Counted from the first letter of the stretch, positions 8,469-18,277 are shown. The stretch is DNA of 64,000 nt from Eoetvoesia sp035555955 (GCF_035555955.1 NZ_DATMGA010000027.1:1-64000), one strand, 5' to 3'. The notes: generated by a model from the letters alone, not told the origin. Translations and numbers: made by a program.

Positions 8469-9227
8469 ATGGCAACCGAGAAAACCAGCGACAACGTCCG
8501 GGCCGTCGACCGCGCCCTGGACATTCTTATGGCCTTTACGGCGACGGACTATGAATTGACGGCGGGCCAGTTGCTCAAGCGCGTGGATCTGAGCCGGCCC
8601 ACGCTGTACCGCCTGCTGTACACACTGGAACAAAGCGGCTTTCTGGTCTCGTCGGGCGAGCCGCAGAAATTCCGCCTGGGCCCTGCCGTGGCCCATCTTT
8701 CGCACGTCTGGACATCCAGCCTGGACCTGAACGAAATGGCCAAGCCGATGCTGCGCCGCCTCTGGGAGAAAACCGGGGAAACCGTGGCGCTGTTCATCCC
8801 CCAGGGGGCCTACCGCAGCTGCATCAGCGAACTTCCCTGCACCCAGCCACTAAGCTTCAAACGCGGGGTCGGATACCGCGAGCGCATCGTCCTGGGCGCG
8901 AGCGGGCGCGCCATCCTGGCCTACCTGGACATAACGCCCGAACTGTTGAAGGAATACGCGGCCGGCACGAAGCTCGACCTGAAGAAGTACGCGGAAGACC
9001 TGCAAAGCACGCGCGAACGCGGCTACGCCATCAGTAACCAGGAAATCATCCAGGGCGCCGTTTCCATCGCCGCGCCGTTCTTCAACAGCGGCGGCCAGGT
9101 GGCCGGATCGGTGGGTATTTTCGGCCCCAGCGCCCGCCTGGATGCCAGCCAGGTCAAGGAGTACGGGGAGCTCCTGATCGTCGAAACCAAGCTGCTGTCC
9201 GAAGCGCTGGGCCTGCGCGGGAAATAA
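8469..9227 (+). CDS. IclR family transcriptional regulator
   Basis: 252 residues. An N-terminal winged helix-turn-helix (about 12-75, including DLSRPTLYRLLYTLEQSGF) is followed by an IclR effector-binding domain (about 85-248, including GYRERIVLGASGRAILAYL and RGYAISNQEIIQGAVSIAAP). IclR proteins sense small acids and control adjacent catabolic operons. This one is divergent from the binding protein-Rieske-SDR unit, its most likely target, and two inverted repeats lie in the shared promoter region. Downstream it ends at a bidirectional terminator. Confidence 0.92.
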   Translation: MATEKTSDNVRAVDRALDILMAFTATDYELTAGQLLKRVDLSRPTLYRLLYTLEQSGFLVSSGEPQKFRLGPAVAHLSHVWTSSLDLNEMAKPMLRRLWEKTGETVALFIPQGAYRSCISELPCTQPLSFKRGVGYRERIVLGASGRAILAYLDITPELLKEYAAGTKLDLKKYAEDLQSTRERGYAISNQEIIQGAVSIAAPFFNSGGQVAGSVGIFGPSARLDASQVKEYGELLIVETKLLSEALGLRGK

Positions 9228-9242
9228 CGATTGGATCGGCAA

Positions 9243-9273
9243 AAAAATGGGAGCACATGATGCTCCCATTTTT
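9243..9273. terminator. Bidirectional intrinsic terminator between iclR and the thiolase gene
   Basis: Perfect 13-bp inverted repeat AAAAATGGGAGCA (9243-9255), loop CATGA, then the complementary arm TGCTCCCATTTTT (9261-9273). The arms carry A and T tracts, so it can stop transcription from both converging genes. Confidence 0.9.
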
Positions 9274-9315
9274 ACAACCACTGTATTCGCGGAACGGCCG
9301 CCGTGTGGCCGGCTT

Positions 9316-10512
9316 CTACACCCGCTCGAAAATGCCCGCGGCGCCCATGCCGGTGCCCACGCACATGGTCAGCATTCCGTAGTCCAGCTTGTGGCGCCGG
9401 ATGGCGTGCACGACCGTGGCGGCGCGGATGGCGCCCGTGGCGCCCAGGGGGTGGCCCAGGGCAATGGCGCCGCCTATGGGGTTGACGACCTTGGGGTCGA
9501 GTCCAAGGTCGCGGATGACCGCCAGCGACTGCGCGGCAAAGGCTTCGTTCAGTTCGATCCAGCCCATTTGATCCAGCTTCAGGCCAGCCACCTTCAGCGC
9601 CTGGGGAATGGCGAACTTGGGGCCTATGCCCATGATCTCGGGCGGCACGCCACGCACGGCGAAGGAAACAAAGCGCGCCAGCGGCGTAAGGTTGTGCGTT
9701 TTGAGCGCGCGTTCGGACACCACCAGCAAGGCACCTGCGCCGTCGGACATCTGCGAGCTGTTGCCGGCCGTGACGCTGCCCTTGGCGGCAAACACCGGAC
9801 GCAGGCGGGCCAGCGCCTCGAGGCTGGTGTCGGCGCGCACGCCTTCGTCCAGCGCCAGCGTTTTATGCTGTTCGGCCACTTCGCCGCTGGCCAGGTCCGG
9901 CACGCGGCGCACTACGTCGATGGGCAGGGTCTCGTCGTTGAACTCGCCGGCCTTCTGCCCGGCCAGGGCGCGCTGGTGCGACTGCAGTGCAAAGGCGTCC
10001 TGATCCTCGCGCGACACCTTCCATTGCTGCGCCACCTGCTCGGCCGTAATGCCCATGCCGTAGGCAATGCCCACGTTCTCGTCGCGCGCGAAGATGCCGG
10101 GGCTGAAGCTGGTGTTGACGCCCATCAGCGGAACCTGGCTCATAGACTCGGTGCCCGCGGCGATGATGACGTCGGCCTCGCCCACGCGGATGCGGTCGGC
10201 CGCCATGGCGATGGCGGTCAGGCCCGAAGCGCAGAAGCGGTTGACGGTAACGCCCGCCACGCTGTTGGGCAGGCCCGAGAGCAGCACGCCGATGCGCGCC
10301 ACATTGAAGCCCTGCGAGCCTTCGGGAATGGCGCAGCCCACGATGGCGTCTTCGACGGCCGCGGGGTCGAGGCTGGGCGCCTGGGCCAGCACGCCTTGTA
10401 TGACCCGCGCCAGCAGGTCGTCGGGCCGGTAGTGCGAAAGCGATCCGCGCGGCGCCTTGCCGATGGGACTGCGGGTGGCCGCTACGATGTAAGCCTGTTG
10501 CAATGTGGTCAT
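9316..10512 (-). CDS. Thiolase (acetyl-CoA C-acyltransferase), FadA type
   Basis: 398 residues. All three thiolase signatures are present: the nucleophile region NRFCASGL (Cys about 90), GHPLGATGA (His about 349) and CVGTGMG (Cys about 384). The enzyme cleaves 3-ketoacyl-CoA with CoA to release acetyl-CoA, the last step of beta-oxidation. It follows the beta-oxidation fusion protein by 9 bp on the same strand, the usual multienzyme pairing. The FadA type is favoured over the biosynthetic PhaA/AtoB type by this pairing rather than by a decisive residue. Confidence 0.93.
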   Translation of the reverse strand: MTTLQQAYIVAATRSPIGKAPRGSLSHYRPDDLLARVIQGVLAQAPSLDPAAVEDAIVGCAIPEGSQGFNVARIGVLLSGLPNSVAGVTVNRFCASGLTAIAMAADRIRVGEADVIIAAGTESMSQVPLMGVNTSFSPGIFARDENVGIAYGMGITAEQVAQQWKVSREDQDAFALQSHQRALAGQKAGEFNDETLPIDVVRRVPDLASGEVAEQHKTLALDEGVRADTSLEALARLRPVFAAKGSVTAGNSSQMSDGAGALLVVSERALKTHNLTPLARFVSFAVRGVPPEIMGIGPKFAIPQALKVAGLKLDQMGWIELNEAFAAQSLAVIRDLGLDPKVVNPIGGAIALGHPLGATGAIRAATVVHAIRRHKLDYGMLTMCVGTGMGAAGIFERV

Positions 10513-10521
10513 AACGGACTC

Positions 10522-12939
10522 CTAGTTACGCACCGGCTTGCCGGTCTTCAGGAAACCCATGATGCGCTCCTGGGTCTTGGGGTTGGCCAGCAGGCCGAGA
10601 AAAGCCTGGCGCTCCAGCGAGAGCATCCATTCGTCGTCGACCAGCGAACCGGGGTCGACGTCGCCGCCGCAGATGACGTGGGCCACGTTTGCGGCCACCG
10701 TGAAGTCGTGCTCGGAAATGAAGCCGCCCACCCGCATATTGACCAACTGCGCCTTGAGCGTGGCGATGGCATCGCGCCCCGCCACGGGGAACAGCCCCGG
10801 CAAGGGCGGCCGCCAGCCGGCCTCGGCCAGCATGGCCGCTTCGCGCACGGCCACGTAAAACAGCTCGTAGCGGTTCATGACCACCGTATCGGAAGGCAGC
10901 AAGTACCCGATGTCGCGCGCATCCGGCGCCGAGCGGGAAACCTGGGCGCTGGCCACCGCCAGCGCGGTTTTCTTCAAGAGGGCCAGCAAGGGGATATCGG
11001 GCGCGGTCATGGCCTGCAACTGGGCGGCGCGGCGCGCGCAATGCGCCAGGCCGCCGGAGCCCGGCACCAGGCCGATGCCCACTTCGACCAAGCCGATATA
11101 GGTTTCGAAATGCGCCACCCGCTTGGCGCAATGCAGGGCCAGTTCGCAGCCGCCGCCCAGCGCCATGCCGGCCAGTGCGGCCACCACCGGCACTTGGGCG
11201 TAGCGCAGGCGCAGCACCATGTCCTGCATGGCGCGCTCGACAGGCTCGACCGCCTTGGCGCCGCCTTGCTCGAACAAGGGCAGCATGGATTTAAGGTCGG
11301 CCCCGGCCGAGAACGGTTCGGACAACTGGCCGATGACCAGCGCCTTGAACGAACCTTCGGCCACGTCCACCGCATGCACGATGCCCTGGATGACTTCGGG
11401 GCTGAGCGTATGCATCTTGGTCTTGAATGACAGCAGCAGCACGTCGTCGGGATGCGGCGCCGGCAGCGTATAGGCCTTGACCGCATCGGTCTCGAAGACC
11501 ATGGTCTCGCCCAGGCCGGCCGATTCGCCCACCAGGCGCGGCGCGCCTATCTGGCGTTCATACACGGGCAGACTGCTGCGCGGCTCGAAGGATTTTGCAT
11601 GGGGATTCCACGAGCCTTGCGGCGTATGCACGCCCTGGGCCTCCCATACCGGCCCGCTGCTTACCCAATCGGGCAGCGGTTCGCTGGAAAGCGCCAGGCC
11701 TTTTTCGATGTCGTCGGCCACCCACTGGGCCACCTGGCGCCAGCCGGCGGCCTGCCATAATTCGAAGGGGCCTTGGGCATGGCCGAAGCCCCACACCATG
11801 GCCTGGTCCACCTGCCGGGCGTTGTCAGCGATATCGGCCAGATGCACGGCCGCGTAATGAAAGGCATCGCGCAGCACAGCCCATACGAACCGGGCCTGGG
11901 GATGATCGGATTCGCGCAGGGCCTGCAGCCGCTTGCCCGCGTTCCGTTCGGCCAGGATGGCCGCAACGGCGTCGTCCACCTTGCTGTCGGCCGGTACGTA
12001 CTGGGCGGTGGCCGGGTCGATGCGCAAGATGGCCTTGCCCTCTTTGCGGTAGAAGCCCGCCCCGGCCTTCTGCCCCAAGGCGCCTTTTTCGATCAAGGCC
12101 GACACCAGGGGCGGCAGGCCGAAGCAGGCATGGAAGGGATCGTCGGGCAGATGATCTTGCATGGTGGCAATGACGTGGGCCAGGGTGTCCAGGCCCACCA
12201 CGTCGGCGGTGCGGAAGGTGCCGGACTTGGCGCGGCCCAGGCGCGTGCCGGTCAGGTCATCGACCAGGTCGATGGGCAGGCCGGCCTTCCTGGCCTGGAC
12301 AAACACCGAAAGTATGCCGAACACGCCGATGCGGTTGCCGATGAAATTGGGGGTGTCCTTGGCCCGGATGACGCTTTTGCCCAGTTGCGAGGTCAGGAAC
12401 GTTTCCAGCAGATCGACCAGGGCGGGCGTGGTCTGAGCCGTGGGAATGAGTTCGACCAGGGGCATGTAGCGCGGGGGGTTGAAGAAATGCACGCCGCTGA
12501 AGCGATGCCGCAGGTCTTCGGGCAGCACCTTGGAAAGTTCGGTAATCGACAGTCCCGAGGTATTGCTGGCAACGATGGCGCCCGGCTTTACGAAGGGCGC
12601 CAGCTTTTTATAGAGGTCAAGCTTCCAGTCCATGCGCTCGGCAATGGCCTCGATGACCAGATCGCATTCGGCCAGGCGGTGCAAGTCGTCTTCGTAGTTG
12701 GCGGGAATAATGGCGTCGGCCAGTTCGGGCGCGCCCAGCGGCGCAGGGTTCATTTTCTTGAGGCCGGCAATGGCGCGCTTGGCGATGCCGCTTTTGTCGC
12801 CTTCCTTGGCCGGCAGGTCGAACAGCACGACCGGCACCCCGGCATTGACGCAATGCGCGGCGATTTGCGCCCCCATGACCCCGGCCCCGCATACGGCCAC
12901 CTTGCCGATATGCCGTTGGCCCGACTGATTTGCTTGCAT
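10522..12939 (-). CDS. 3-hydroxyacyl-CoA dehydrogenase / enoyl-CoA hydratase fusion, FadN type
   Basis: 805 residues. The dehydrogenase comes first: GAGVMG cofactor loop (about 16-21), SNTSGLSI and GVHFFNPP with the catalytic His. A crotonase-fold hydratase domain follows in the C-terminal part, with both catalytic glutamates visible in GGGCELAL and GLVEVGIG. This order, dehydrogenase before hydratase, is that of FadN-like proteins and the reverse of Escherichia coli FadB. Together with the thiolase it performs hydration, oxidation and thiolysis of fatty acyl-CoAs. An acyl-CoA dehydrogenase is not in the window. Confidence 0.92.
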   Translation of the reverse strand: MQANQSGQRHIGKVAVCGAGVMGAQIAAHCVNAGVPVVLFDLPAKEGDKSGIAKRAIAGLKKMNPAPLGAPELADAIIPANYEDDLHRLAECDLVIEAIAERMDWKLDLYKKLAPFVKPGAIVASNTSGLSITELSKVLPEDLRHRFSGVHFFNPPRYMPLVELIPTAQTTPALVDLLETFLTSQLGKSVIRAKDTPNFIGNRIGVFGILSVFVQARKAGLPIDLVDDLTGTRLGRAKSGTFRTADVVGLDTLAHVIATMQDHLPDDPFHACFGLPPLVSALIEKGALGQKAGAGFYRKEGKAILRIDPATAQYVPADSKVDDAVAAILAERNAGKRLQALRESDHPQARFVWAVLRDAFHYAAVHLADIADNARQVDQAMVWGFGHAQGPFELWQAAGWRQVAQWVADDIEKGLALSSEPLPDWVSSGPVWEAQGVHTPQGSWNPHAKSFEPRSSLPVYERQIGAPRLVGESAGLGETMVFETDAVKAYTLPAPHPDDVLLLSFKTKMHTLSPEVIQGIVHAVDVAEGSFKALVIGQLSEPFSAGADLKSMLPLFEQGGAKAVEPVERAMQDMVLRLRYAQVPVVAALAGMALGGGCELALHCAKRVAHFETYIGLVEVGIGLVPGSGGLAHCARRAAQLQAMTAPDIPLLALLKKTALAVASAQVSRSAPDARDIGYLLPSDTVVMNRYELFYVAVREAAMLAEAGWRPPLPGLFPVAGRDAIATLKAQLVNMRVGGFISEHDFTVAANVAHVICGGDVDPGSLVDDEWMLSLERQAFLGLLANPKTQERIMGFLKTGKPVRN

Positions 12940-13220
12940 AGACGTGACTCCGAAAAGCTTCAGCCGCCGCGCTGCGAACGGCCGATCAATGAAAGTGCCT
13001 TGTTCAGAAGTCCAGTGTATTACGTAAGCGACAAAAATTGTGCTTCGGGCCTTGCCGGCGCCGCGATTCGCCCCGCATATGCTTATTACCTCACTCCTGC
13101 GTCCATACCCGTATTAAAATCAGGGTCATAGGACGCAATACGCAGTGCCCGGTGGCCTGCGCGTACTTTTTCAGCGCCCTGTTCGCGCCTTCACCGCGCT
13201 TTTTTCAGGCCATTTTCGCC

Positions 13221-14051
13221 ATGTGTCAGCTGTTGGGCATGAGCTGCGCCCAGCCCACCGATTTTACGTTTTCGTTCACAGGCTTTGCCGCCCGGGGCGG
13301 CAATACCGACCACCATGCCGACGGCTTCGGCGTCGCCTTCTTCGAAAACAAGGCCTGCCGCGTCTTCATCGACAACCAGCCTTCCTGCAAGTCGCCCGTT
13401 GCCGAGCTCATCAAGAACTATCCGATCAAGTCGCGCAACATCATTGCGCACATCCGCAAGGCCACCCAGGGCGACATCCAGCTTGAAAACTGCCACCCCT
13501 TCATGCGCGAGCTATGGGGAAGGCACTGGATCTTCGCCCACAACGGCGACCTGCTGAACTACCGTCCGACGCTGGACGGGCAGTACCAACCCGTGGGCGG
13601 CACCGACAGCGAACTGGCCTTCTGCCACATCATGCAAGGGCTGCGCAGCCGGTTCGGCAACCACGAGCCGTCGTCATCCGAGCTTTTTTCCGCCGTGGAA
13701 GCGCTGACGCGCGACATCACCCGGCACGGGGTCTTCAATTTCCTGTTTTCCAACGGCCGCATGCTGTTCGCGCATTGCTCCACCCAGTTGCACTACCTGA
13801 TACGCGCCTGGCCTTTCGCCACCGCGCACCTGGTCGATGCCGACATGACGGTGGACTTTTCGCAAACCACCTGCCGCGACGACCGCGTGGCGGTCATCGC
13901 CACCCGCCCGATCACCGACAACGAAAACTGGGTGTCGTTCAGCCCCGGCCAACTGACCATGTTCGAGCGCGGACAGGCCGTCCTGCACGCCCACGTTCCC
14001 ATTCCCAAGGCGGTGCAAAAGGCCAACGCCGCCAACCTGAGCTGCGTTTAA
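13221..14051 (+). CDS. Class II glutamine amidotransferase, YafJ type
   Basis: 276 residues. The start at MCQLLGMSC places Cys2 as the N-terminal nucleophile of Ntn-type glutaminases after removal of Met1. Other family segments are visible: ADGFGVAFFE, IIAHIRKAT, NCHPF and FAHNGDL. The open frame continues upstream, but the Cys2 requirement fixes this start. YafJ-like proteins have the glutaminase domain alone and no known acceptor; the physiological amide acceptor is unknown. It is convergent with clsB and divergent from the beta-oxidation operon. Confidence 0.88.
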   Translation: MCQLLGMSCAQPTDFTFSFTGFAARGGNTDHHADGFGVAFFENKACRVFIDNQPSCKSPVAELIKNYPIKSRNIIAHIRKATQGDIQLENCHPFMRELWGRHWIFAHNGDLLNYRPTLDGQYQPVGGTDSELAFCHIMQGLRSRFGNHEPSSSELFSAVEALTRDITRHGVFNFLFSNGRMLFAHCSTQLHYLIRAWPFATAHLVDADMTVDFSQTTCRDDRVAVIATRPITDNENWVSFSPGQLTMFERGQAVLHAHVPIPKAVQKANAANLSCV

Positions 14052-14136
14052 AAGCCGCGAGAACCCCGCGATGCGCCGCGGCCTGCGGGTCGGCGCCCAT
14101 GTGTACGATAGCCGCCAGGCCCGGCGCTTGCCTTGG

Positions 14137-15366
14137 CTAGTACTCGGAAGACTTGCCCGTCAGGGAAACGCCCACCCGCAATAGAAAATACGCTGTCGAA
14201 TCGATGGCGCGGCCCAGCAGGCCGCGTTTCTGCAGGCTTGCGAGCGTGACGCGGTTGGCGTTGGCCGCGGTTTCGGCCTCGATCGCCGCCTTCAGCTCCT
14301 GCGCGAAGCCGGCGTCCTTCACAAACACATTGGCCTCGCGCGCCAGCAGCAGGCTGAACGGATCCAGGTTGGAAGAACCGACCGTGGCCGCATCGTCGAT
14401 GACGGCCACCTTGGCATGCAGATAGCTTGCCATGTACTCGTAGACCTCGATGCCGTCGTCCAGCAGTTTGCCGTACATGCTGCGCGAGGCGCGAAACTGC
14501 AGGGCGTATTCCGAACGGCCCTGCAGCAGCAGGCGCACGCGCACGCCGCGCCGGGCCGCCTGTTCCAGCGCGCGCCGCAATCGCATGCCGGGAAAAAAAT
14601 ACGCATTGGCGATCAGGATATCGCCGCTCGCCGTCTCTATCCCCCGCAAATACACGTTTTCGATGGTCTGGCGAAAGCGCAGGTTGTCGCGCAGGAGAAA
14701 GGCGGCCCGCACGCCGGGAACGAATACCTGCGCATGCTCGGACAAGCTTCGCTGCCGGCGCAGGAACCAGTGACGCACCCGCTGGTATGTGCGCTGCATG
14801 TCGTTGCCCTGCTTGGGCGCCATGCGCAGCCACAAAAGATTCTGCTCGCTGTCGATCTGCGGCACGATGGGCCCGCGCACGCTTACCGCGAAATCGAAGC
14901 GCGGCCTGGGGCCCTTGCCGTCATTGGGCACGTCGTCGAGGTCGTCGATAATATTGATGCCGCCCACGAAAGCCACCTGGCCGTCCACCACCGTGACCTT
15001 GCGATGCAGACGGCGTAAACGGCGCAGGCTGAAGCGGTAGAAATCGATGCCCCTTGGCTCGGGGCGATACACGCGGCACATCGCTCCCATGCTGGTCAGC
15101 CGCTGCATCAGCTCGTCCACGTACTCGAAGGAACCAAAGCCATCCAGCGCGACGCGAACCTTGACGCCGCGCTCGCAAGCCAGGCGCAAATGTTCCAGTA
15201 CCTCGAGGCCAGTGCGGTCGAGCTTGAAGATATAGGTTTCAAGGTGCACGCTGGCGCGCGCCGCATCGATGGCCGCGCACAGGGCCGGGAAAAACTGCCC
15301 GCCATTCTGCAGGAGTTCTATCTGGTTTCCGTCATGCCATTGCAGTTTCAGGATTCCGCGTGCCAT
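14137..15366 (-). CDS. clsB: Cardiolipin synthase B (phospholipase D superfamily)
   Basis: 409 residues with two HKD motifs: LHRKVTVVDGQVAFVGG in the first half and LHAKVAVIDDAATVGSSN in the second. These form the bipartite phospholipase D active site. ClsB-type enzymes lack the two N-terminal transmembrane helices of ClsA, as here, and make cardiolipin or phosphatidylglycerol at the inner membrane. The frame extends another 59 codons upstream, but that part is translated from an intergenic palindromic repeat; the ATG at 15366 has AGGGGG before it and begins MARGILKLQW. It is the last gene of a leftward block after the EEP-family gene. Confidence 0.88.
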   Translation of the reverse strand: MARGILKLQWHDGNQIELLQNGGQFFPALCAAIDAARASVHLETYIFKLDRTGLEVLEHLRLACERGVKVRVALDGFGSFEYVDELMQRLTSMGAMCRVYRPEPRGIDFYRFSLRRLRRLHRKVTVVDGQVAFVGGINIIDDLDDVPNDGKGPRPRFDFAVSVRGPIVPQIDSEQNLLWLRMAPKQGNDMQRTYQRVRHWFLRRQRSLSEHAQVFVPGVRAAFLLRDNLRFRQTIENVYLRGIETASGDILIANAYFFPGMRLRRALEQAARRGVRVRLLLQGRSEYALQFRASRSMYGKLLDDGIEVYEYMASYLHAKVAVIDDAATVGSSNLDPFSLLLAREANVFVKDAGFAQELKAAIEAETAANANRVTLASLQKRGLLGRAIDSTAYFLLRVGVSLTGKSSEY

Positions 15367-15459
15367 ACCCCCTACCCGGAAAAACCGAACCCATGCTGCG
15401 GTTCGAATGATTGCACGGCGCCCCTTTGCCCTTGCATGCCGCCGCGCGGGCCCAAAAAT

Positions 15460-15540
15460 GCCCCCACGCTGCGCCGCTGACGCGGCTTGCTGCCCCCCGA
15501 GGGGGTGCTTTTTGCCTTGGGACGGCCCGGCGGCAAAAAA
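15460..15540 (+). repeat. REP-like GC-rich palindromic repeat, copy 1
   Basis: About 81 bp starting GCCCCCACGCTGCG. It contains a C6/G5 hairpin core and then TTTTTGCC ... GGCAAAAAA as a second inverted repeat. It lies between the EEP gene and clsB. The same unit occurs at 19593-19837 (three times), 23618-23710 (inverted) and, degenerate, at 55261-55310. A hairpin with T and A tracts could also act as a terminator. Confidence 0.8.
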
Positions 15541-15570
15541 CACCCTGCGTCGGGGCTGATGCCGTGCCAG

Positions 15571-16431
15571 CTACGGCAATTCTAATTCAGTAAAAATGGG
15601 CGCGTGGTCGGACAGCTGCCGCCAGGGGTTCCCGTGCAGCACGCGGGCGTTGCGCACGGCAAAGCCCCGCTGGTAGATGCGGTCCAGCCTGAGCCACGGG
15701 AAGGCGGCGGGAAAGGTGCGCGGCGGCGGCGTATGGCGCGCCGCGCCATTGATGCCCAGTTCAAAAATGGAGTCGAGGCGCGCCGCCGGAAACTGAAGCG
15801 AACGCAGGCTGCGGCCCAGGTTGCGCACGGATTTGCTCAAGGGAAGCTGGCGGGCGCTGAGGCCTCGCGGCGAGGCCGAGAATACTTCGTAAAGCCCCAG
15901 CTGCTGAACGAACAATGGCGCCAGGCGATTGTTCCAGTCGTTGAAGTCCCCGGCGATGAGCAGAGGGTCCTGCGCGGGAACCAGGCGCTTGATGCGCTCG
16001 ACCAACGCGTTGATCTGGCGCGAGCGGCCGCCCGCGAACAGGCCCAGATGCACGACAATGCAATGCACCGGGGTTTCGTCGACCAGAATAGTGGCATGCA
16101 GCAGGCCGCGCTGCTCCAGCCGATGATCGGAGATGTCCTGGTTTTCAAAGCCCAGCACGGGAAACCGCGAAAGCAGCGCATTGCCGTGGTCGGTGTCGGC
16201 GCGCACGGCGTTGCAGCCGTAGCAAACGTCCATGTTCAGCGCGGCGCCCAGCGACTCGTGCTGGGCATCCAATATGCTTTCGCGCTCGTTGCGCCCCTGG
16301 ACTTCTTGCAGGAAAAGCAGGTCGGGGCGCAGGCCATACAGCCCCAGGCGCAGCTCGGACAACGACTCGCGCACCCCCATGGCCGAACGGCCTTTATGGA
16401 TGTTGTAGCTGACAATCCGCAGGACTGACAC
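15571..16431 (-). CDS. Endonuclease/exonuclease/phosphatase (EEP) family protein
   Basis: 286 residues. The EEP fold is marked by SYNIHKG at the N-terminus (Asn metal ligand), FLQEVQG (catalytic Glu), a GDFNDWN segment (Asp/Asn pair) and SDHAPIFTEL at the C-terminus (Asp-His pair). Members are Mg-dependent phosphodiesterases acting on nucleic acids, lipids or sugar phosphates. Placement next to clsB suggests a lipid or envelope role (inference). There is no signal peptide. The start codon is GTG at 16431 with GAGG seven bases upstream. The gene follows aspS by 18 bp. Confidence 0.85.
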   Translation of the reverse strand: MSVLRIVSYNIHKGRSAMGVRESLSELRLGLYGLRPDLLFLQEVQGRNERESILDAQHESLGAALNMDVCYGCNAVRADTDHGNALLSRFPVLGFENQDISDHRLEQRGLLHATILVDETPVHCIVVHLGLFAGGRSRQINALVERIKRLVPAQDPLLIAGDFNDWNNRLAPLFVQQLGLYEVFSASPRGLSARQLPLSKSVRNLGRSLRSLQFPAARLDSIFELGINGAARHTPPPRTFPAAFPWLRLDRIYQRGFAVRNARVLHGNPWRQLSDHAPIFTELELP

Positions 16432-16449
16432 GAGCCGGCCTCTTGAGTC

Positions 16450-18240
16450 TTACTTTACCTCGGTGTTGCGCAAGCGGATGTGCAATTCGCGCAACTGCTT
16501 TTCATCGACGGGCGAAGGCGCATGCGTCAGCAGGTCTTGCGCGCGCTGCGTCTTGGGGAAGGCAATGACGTCGCGAATGGATTCGGCGCCGGTCATCATG
16601 GTGACCAGACGGTCGAGCCCGAACGCGATGCCGCCATGCGGAGGCGCGCCATATTGCAGGGCGTCGAGCAGGAAGCCGAACTTCTCGGCGGCCTCTTCGG
16701 CGCCGATGTTAAGCGCCTGGAACACCTTGCTTTGGATCTCGGCGCGATGGATACGCACCGAGCCGCCACCGATTTCCCAACCGTTCAAGACTATATCGTA
16801 CGCCTTGGCCAGCGCTTTGGCAGGATCGCTTTCGAGGAATTCCTCGTGGCCGTCCTTGGGGCTGGTGAACGGATGGTGGGCGGCCGTGTAGCGCCCTTCG
16901 CCCTGGTCGTATTCGAACATGGGGAAATCCACCACCCACAAGGGCTTCCAGCCGGGCTCGAAAAGGCCGTGCTCTTTGCCGAACTCGCTATGGCCGATCT
17001 TGACCCGCAGCGCGCCCATGGCGTCGTTGACCACCTTGATCTTGTCGGCGCCGAAGAAGATGAGGTCGCCGCTTTGCGCGCCGGTGCGCTCGATGAGCTT
17101 GGTCAGCGCGGTGTTGTGGATGTTCTTGACGATGGGCGACTGCAGGCCTTCGGGAACGGAGGCGGCATCGTTGACCTTGATGTAGGCCAGGCCCTTGGCG
17201 CCGTATATGCCCACGAACTTGGTGTAGGCATCGATTTCGCTGCGCGGCATGGAGCCGCCGCCAGGCACACGCAAGGCCACGACGCGGCTGCCCGCATCGT
17301 TGGCCGGCGCCGAGAACACCTTGAAGTCGACATCGGCCATGAGGTCGGAAATATCGACGAACTCCAGCTTGACGCGCAGGTCGGGCTTGTCGGAACCGAA
17401 ACGGCGCATGGCCTCTTCCCAGGTCATGGAGGGAAACTCGGCGGGCAATTGCACGTCCTGAACGGTGCTGAACACATGGCGCAGCATGCCTTCGAAGATG
17501 TCGCGGATTTCCTGCTCGTTCAGGAACGAGGTTTCGCAATCGATCTGCGTGAATTCGGGCTGGCGGTCGGCGCGCAGGTCTTCATCGCGGAAGCACTTGG
17601 TGATTTGGTAGTAGCGGTCGAACCCAGCCACCATCAGCATTTGCTTGAACAGCTGGGGGGACTGTGGCAAGGCGAAGAACTCGCCCGGATTGACGCGCGA
17701 AGGGACCAGGTAGTCGCGCGCGCCTTCCGGCGTGCTCTTGGTGAGCATGGGGGTTTCGATATCGACGAAGCCCAGGTTGTCCAGGTATTTGCGCACCTCG
17801 ATCGATACGCGGTAGCGCAACATGAGGTTGCGCTGCATCTGCGGACGGCGCAAGTCCAGGACGCGGTGCGTCAGGCGCGTGGTTTCCGACAGGTTGTCGT
17901 CGTCCAGCTGGAACGGCGGGGTCACCGAAGGATTGAGGATTTCGATTTCGCGGCACAGGATTTCGATTTCGCCCGAGGCCAGCTCGGCATTGTTGGTGCC
18001 TTCGGGACGCAGCCGCACCAGGCCGGTCATGCGCACGCAGAACTCATTGCGGATGCGCTCGGCGATGGCAAAGGCGTCGACATTGTCGGGGTCCACGACG
18101 ATTTGCGCCAGACCGGCACGGTCGCGCAAATCGATGAAGATCACGCCTCCGTGGTCGCGACGACGATGAACCCAGCCAAACAAAGTGACTGTCTGGCCTA
18201 GGTGGTCTCGACTGACCTCGCCGGTGTAGCAGGTACGCAT
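16450..18240 (-). CDS. aspS: Aspartyl-tRNA synthetase
   Basis: 596 residues, normal length for bacterial AspRS. It has an N-terminal OB-fold anticodon-binding domain (VTLFGWVHRRRDHGG, FIDLRDR), class II motif 2 (FRDEDLRADRQPEFTQID), the bacterial GAD insertion domain in the middle and motif 3 (GIAFGLDRLV) near the C-terminus. It charges tRNA-Asp with aspartate; whether it also charges tRNA-Asn cannot be told from inspection. The start MRTCYTG is the conserved N-terminus, so the 28-codon upstream extension is rejected. It belongs to an fmdB-DUF502-aspS cluster. Confidence 0.97.
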   Translation of the reverse strand: MRTCYTGEVSRDHLGQTVTLFGWVHRRRDHGGVIFIDLRDRAGLAQIVVDPDNVDAFAIAERIRNEFCVRMTGLVRLRPEGTNNAELASGEIEILCREIEILNPSVTPPFQLDDDNLSETTRLTHRVLDLRRPQMQRNLMLRYRVSIEVRKYLDNLGFVDIETPMLTKSTPEGARDYLVPSRVNPGEFFALPQSPQLFKQMLMVAGFDRYYQITKCFRDEDLRADRQPEFTQIDCETSFLNEQEIRDIFEGMLRHVFSTVQDVQLPAEFPSMTWEEAMRRFGSDKPDLRVKLEFVDISDLMADVDFKVFSAPANDAGSRVVALRVPGGGSMPRSEIDAYTKFVGIYGAKGLAYIKVNDAASVPEGLQSPIVKNIHNTALTKLIERTGAQSGDLIFFGADKIKVVNDAMGALRVKIGHSEFGKEHGLFEPGWKPLWVVDFPMFEYDQGEGRYTAAHHPFTSPKDGHEEFLESDPAKALAKAYDIVLNGWEIGGGSVRIHRAEIQSKVFQALNIGAEEAAEKFGFLLDALQYGAPPHGGIAFGLDRLVTMMTGAESIRDVIAFPKTQRAQDLLTHAPSPVDEKQLRELHIRLRNTEVK

Positions 18241-18277
18241 GAACGAATACTCCGTATAAAGAACTTGATTTGAAATT

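Noticed and set aside
9247..11430. Very long open frame on the + strand (727 codons)
   Set aside because: It lies opposite the thiolase and FadN-type genes, whose motifs are intact. Its product is His/Gly/Gln-rich with no recognisable domain, a usual by-product of GC-rich codon use.
13020..13027. TTACGTAA palindrome upstream of the beta-oxidation operon as a fatty-acid regulator site
   Set aside because: It is only 8 bp, does not match a known FadR/PsrA layout and could be chance.
15367..15543. 59-codon N-terminal extension of clsB
   Set aside because: The extension is translated from the REP-like repeat and has no homology to ClsB; a good ribosome site precedes the internal ATG at 15366.
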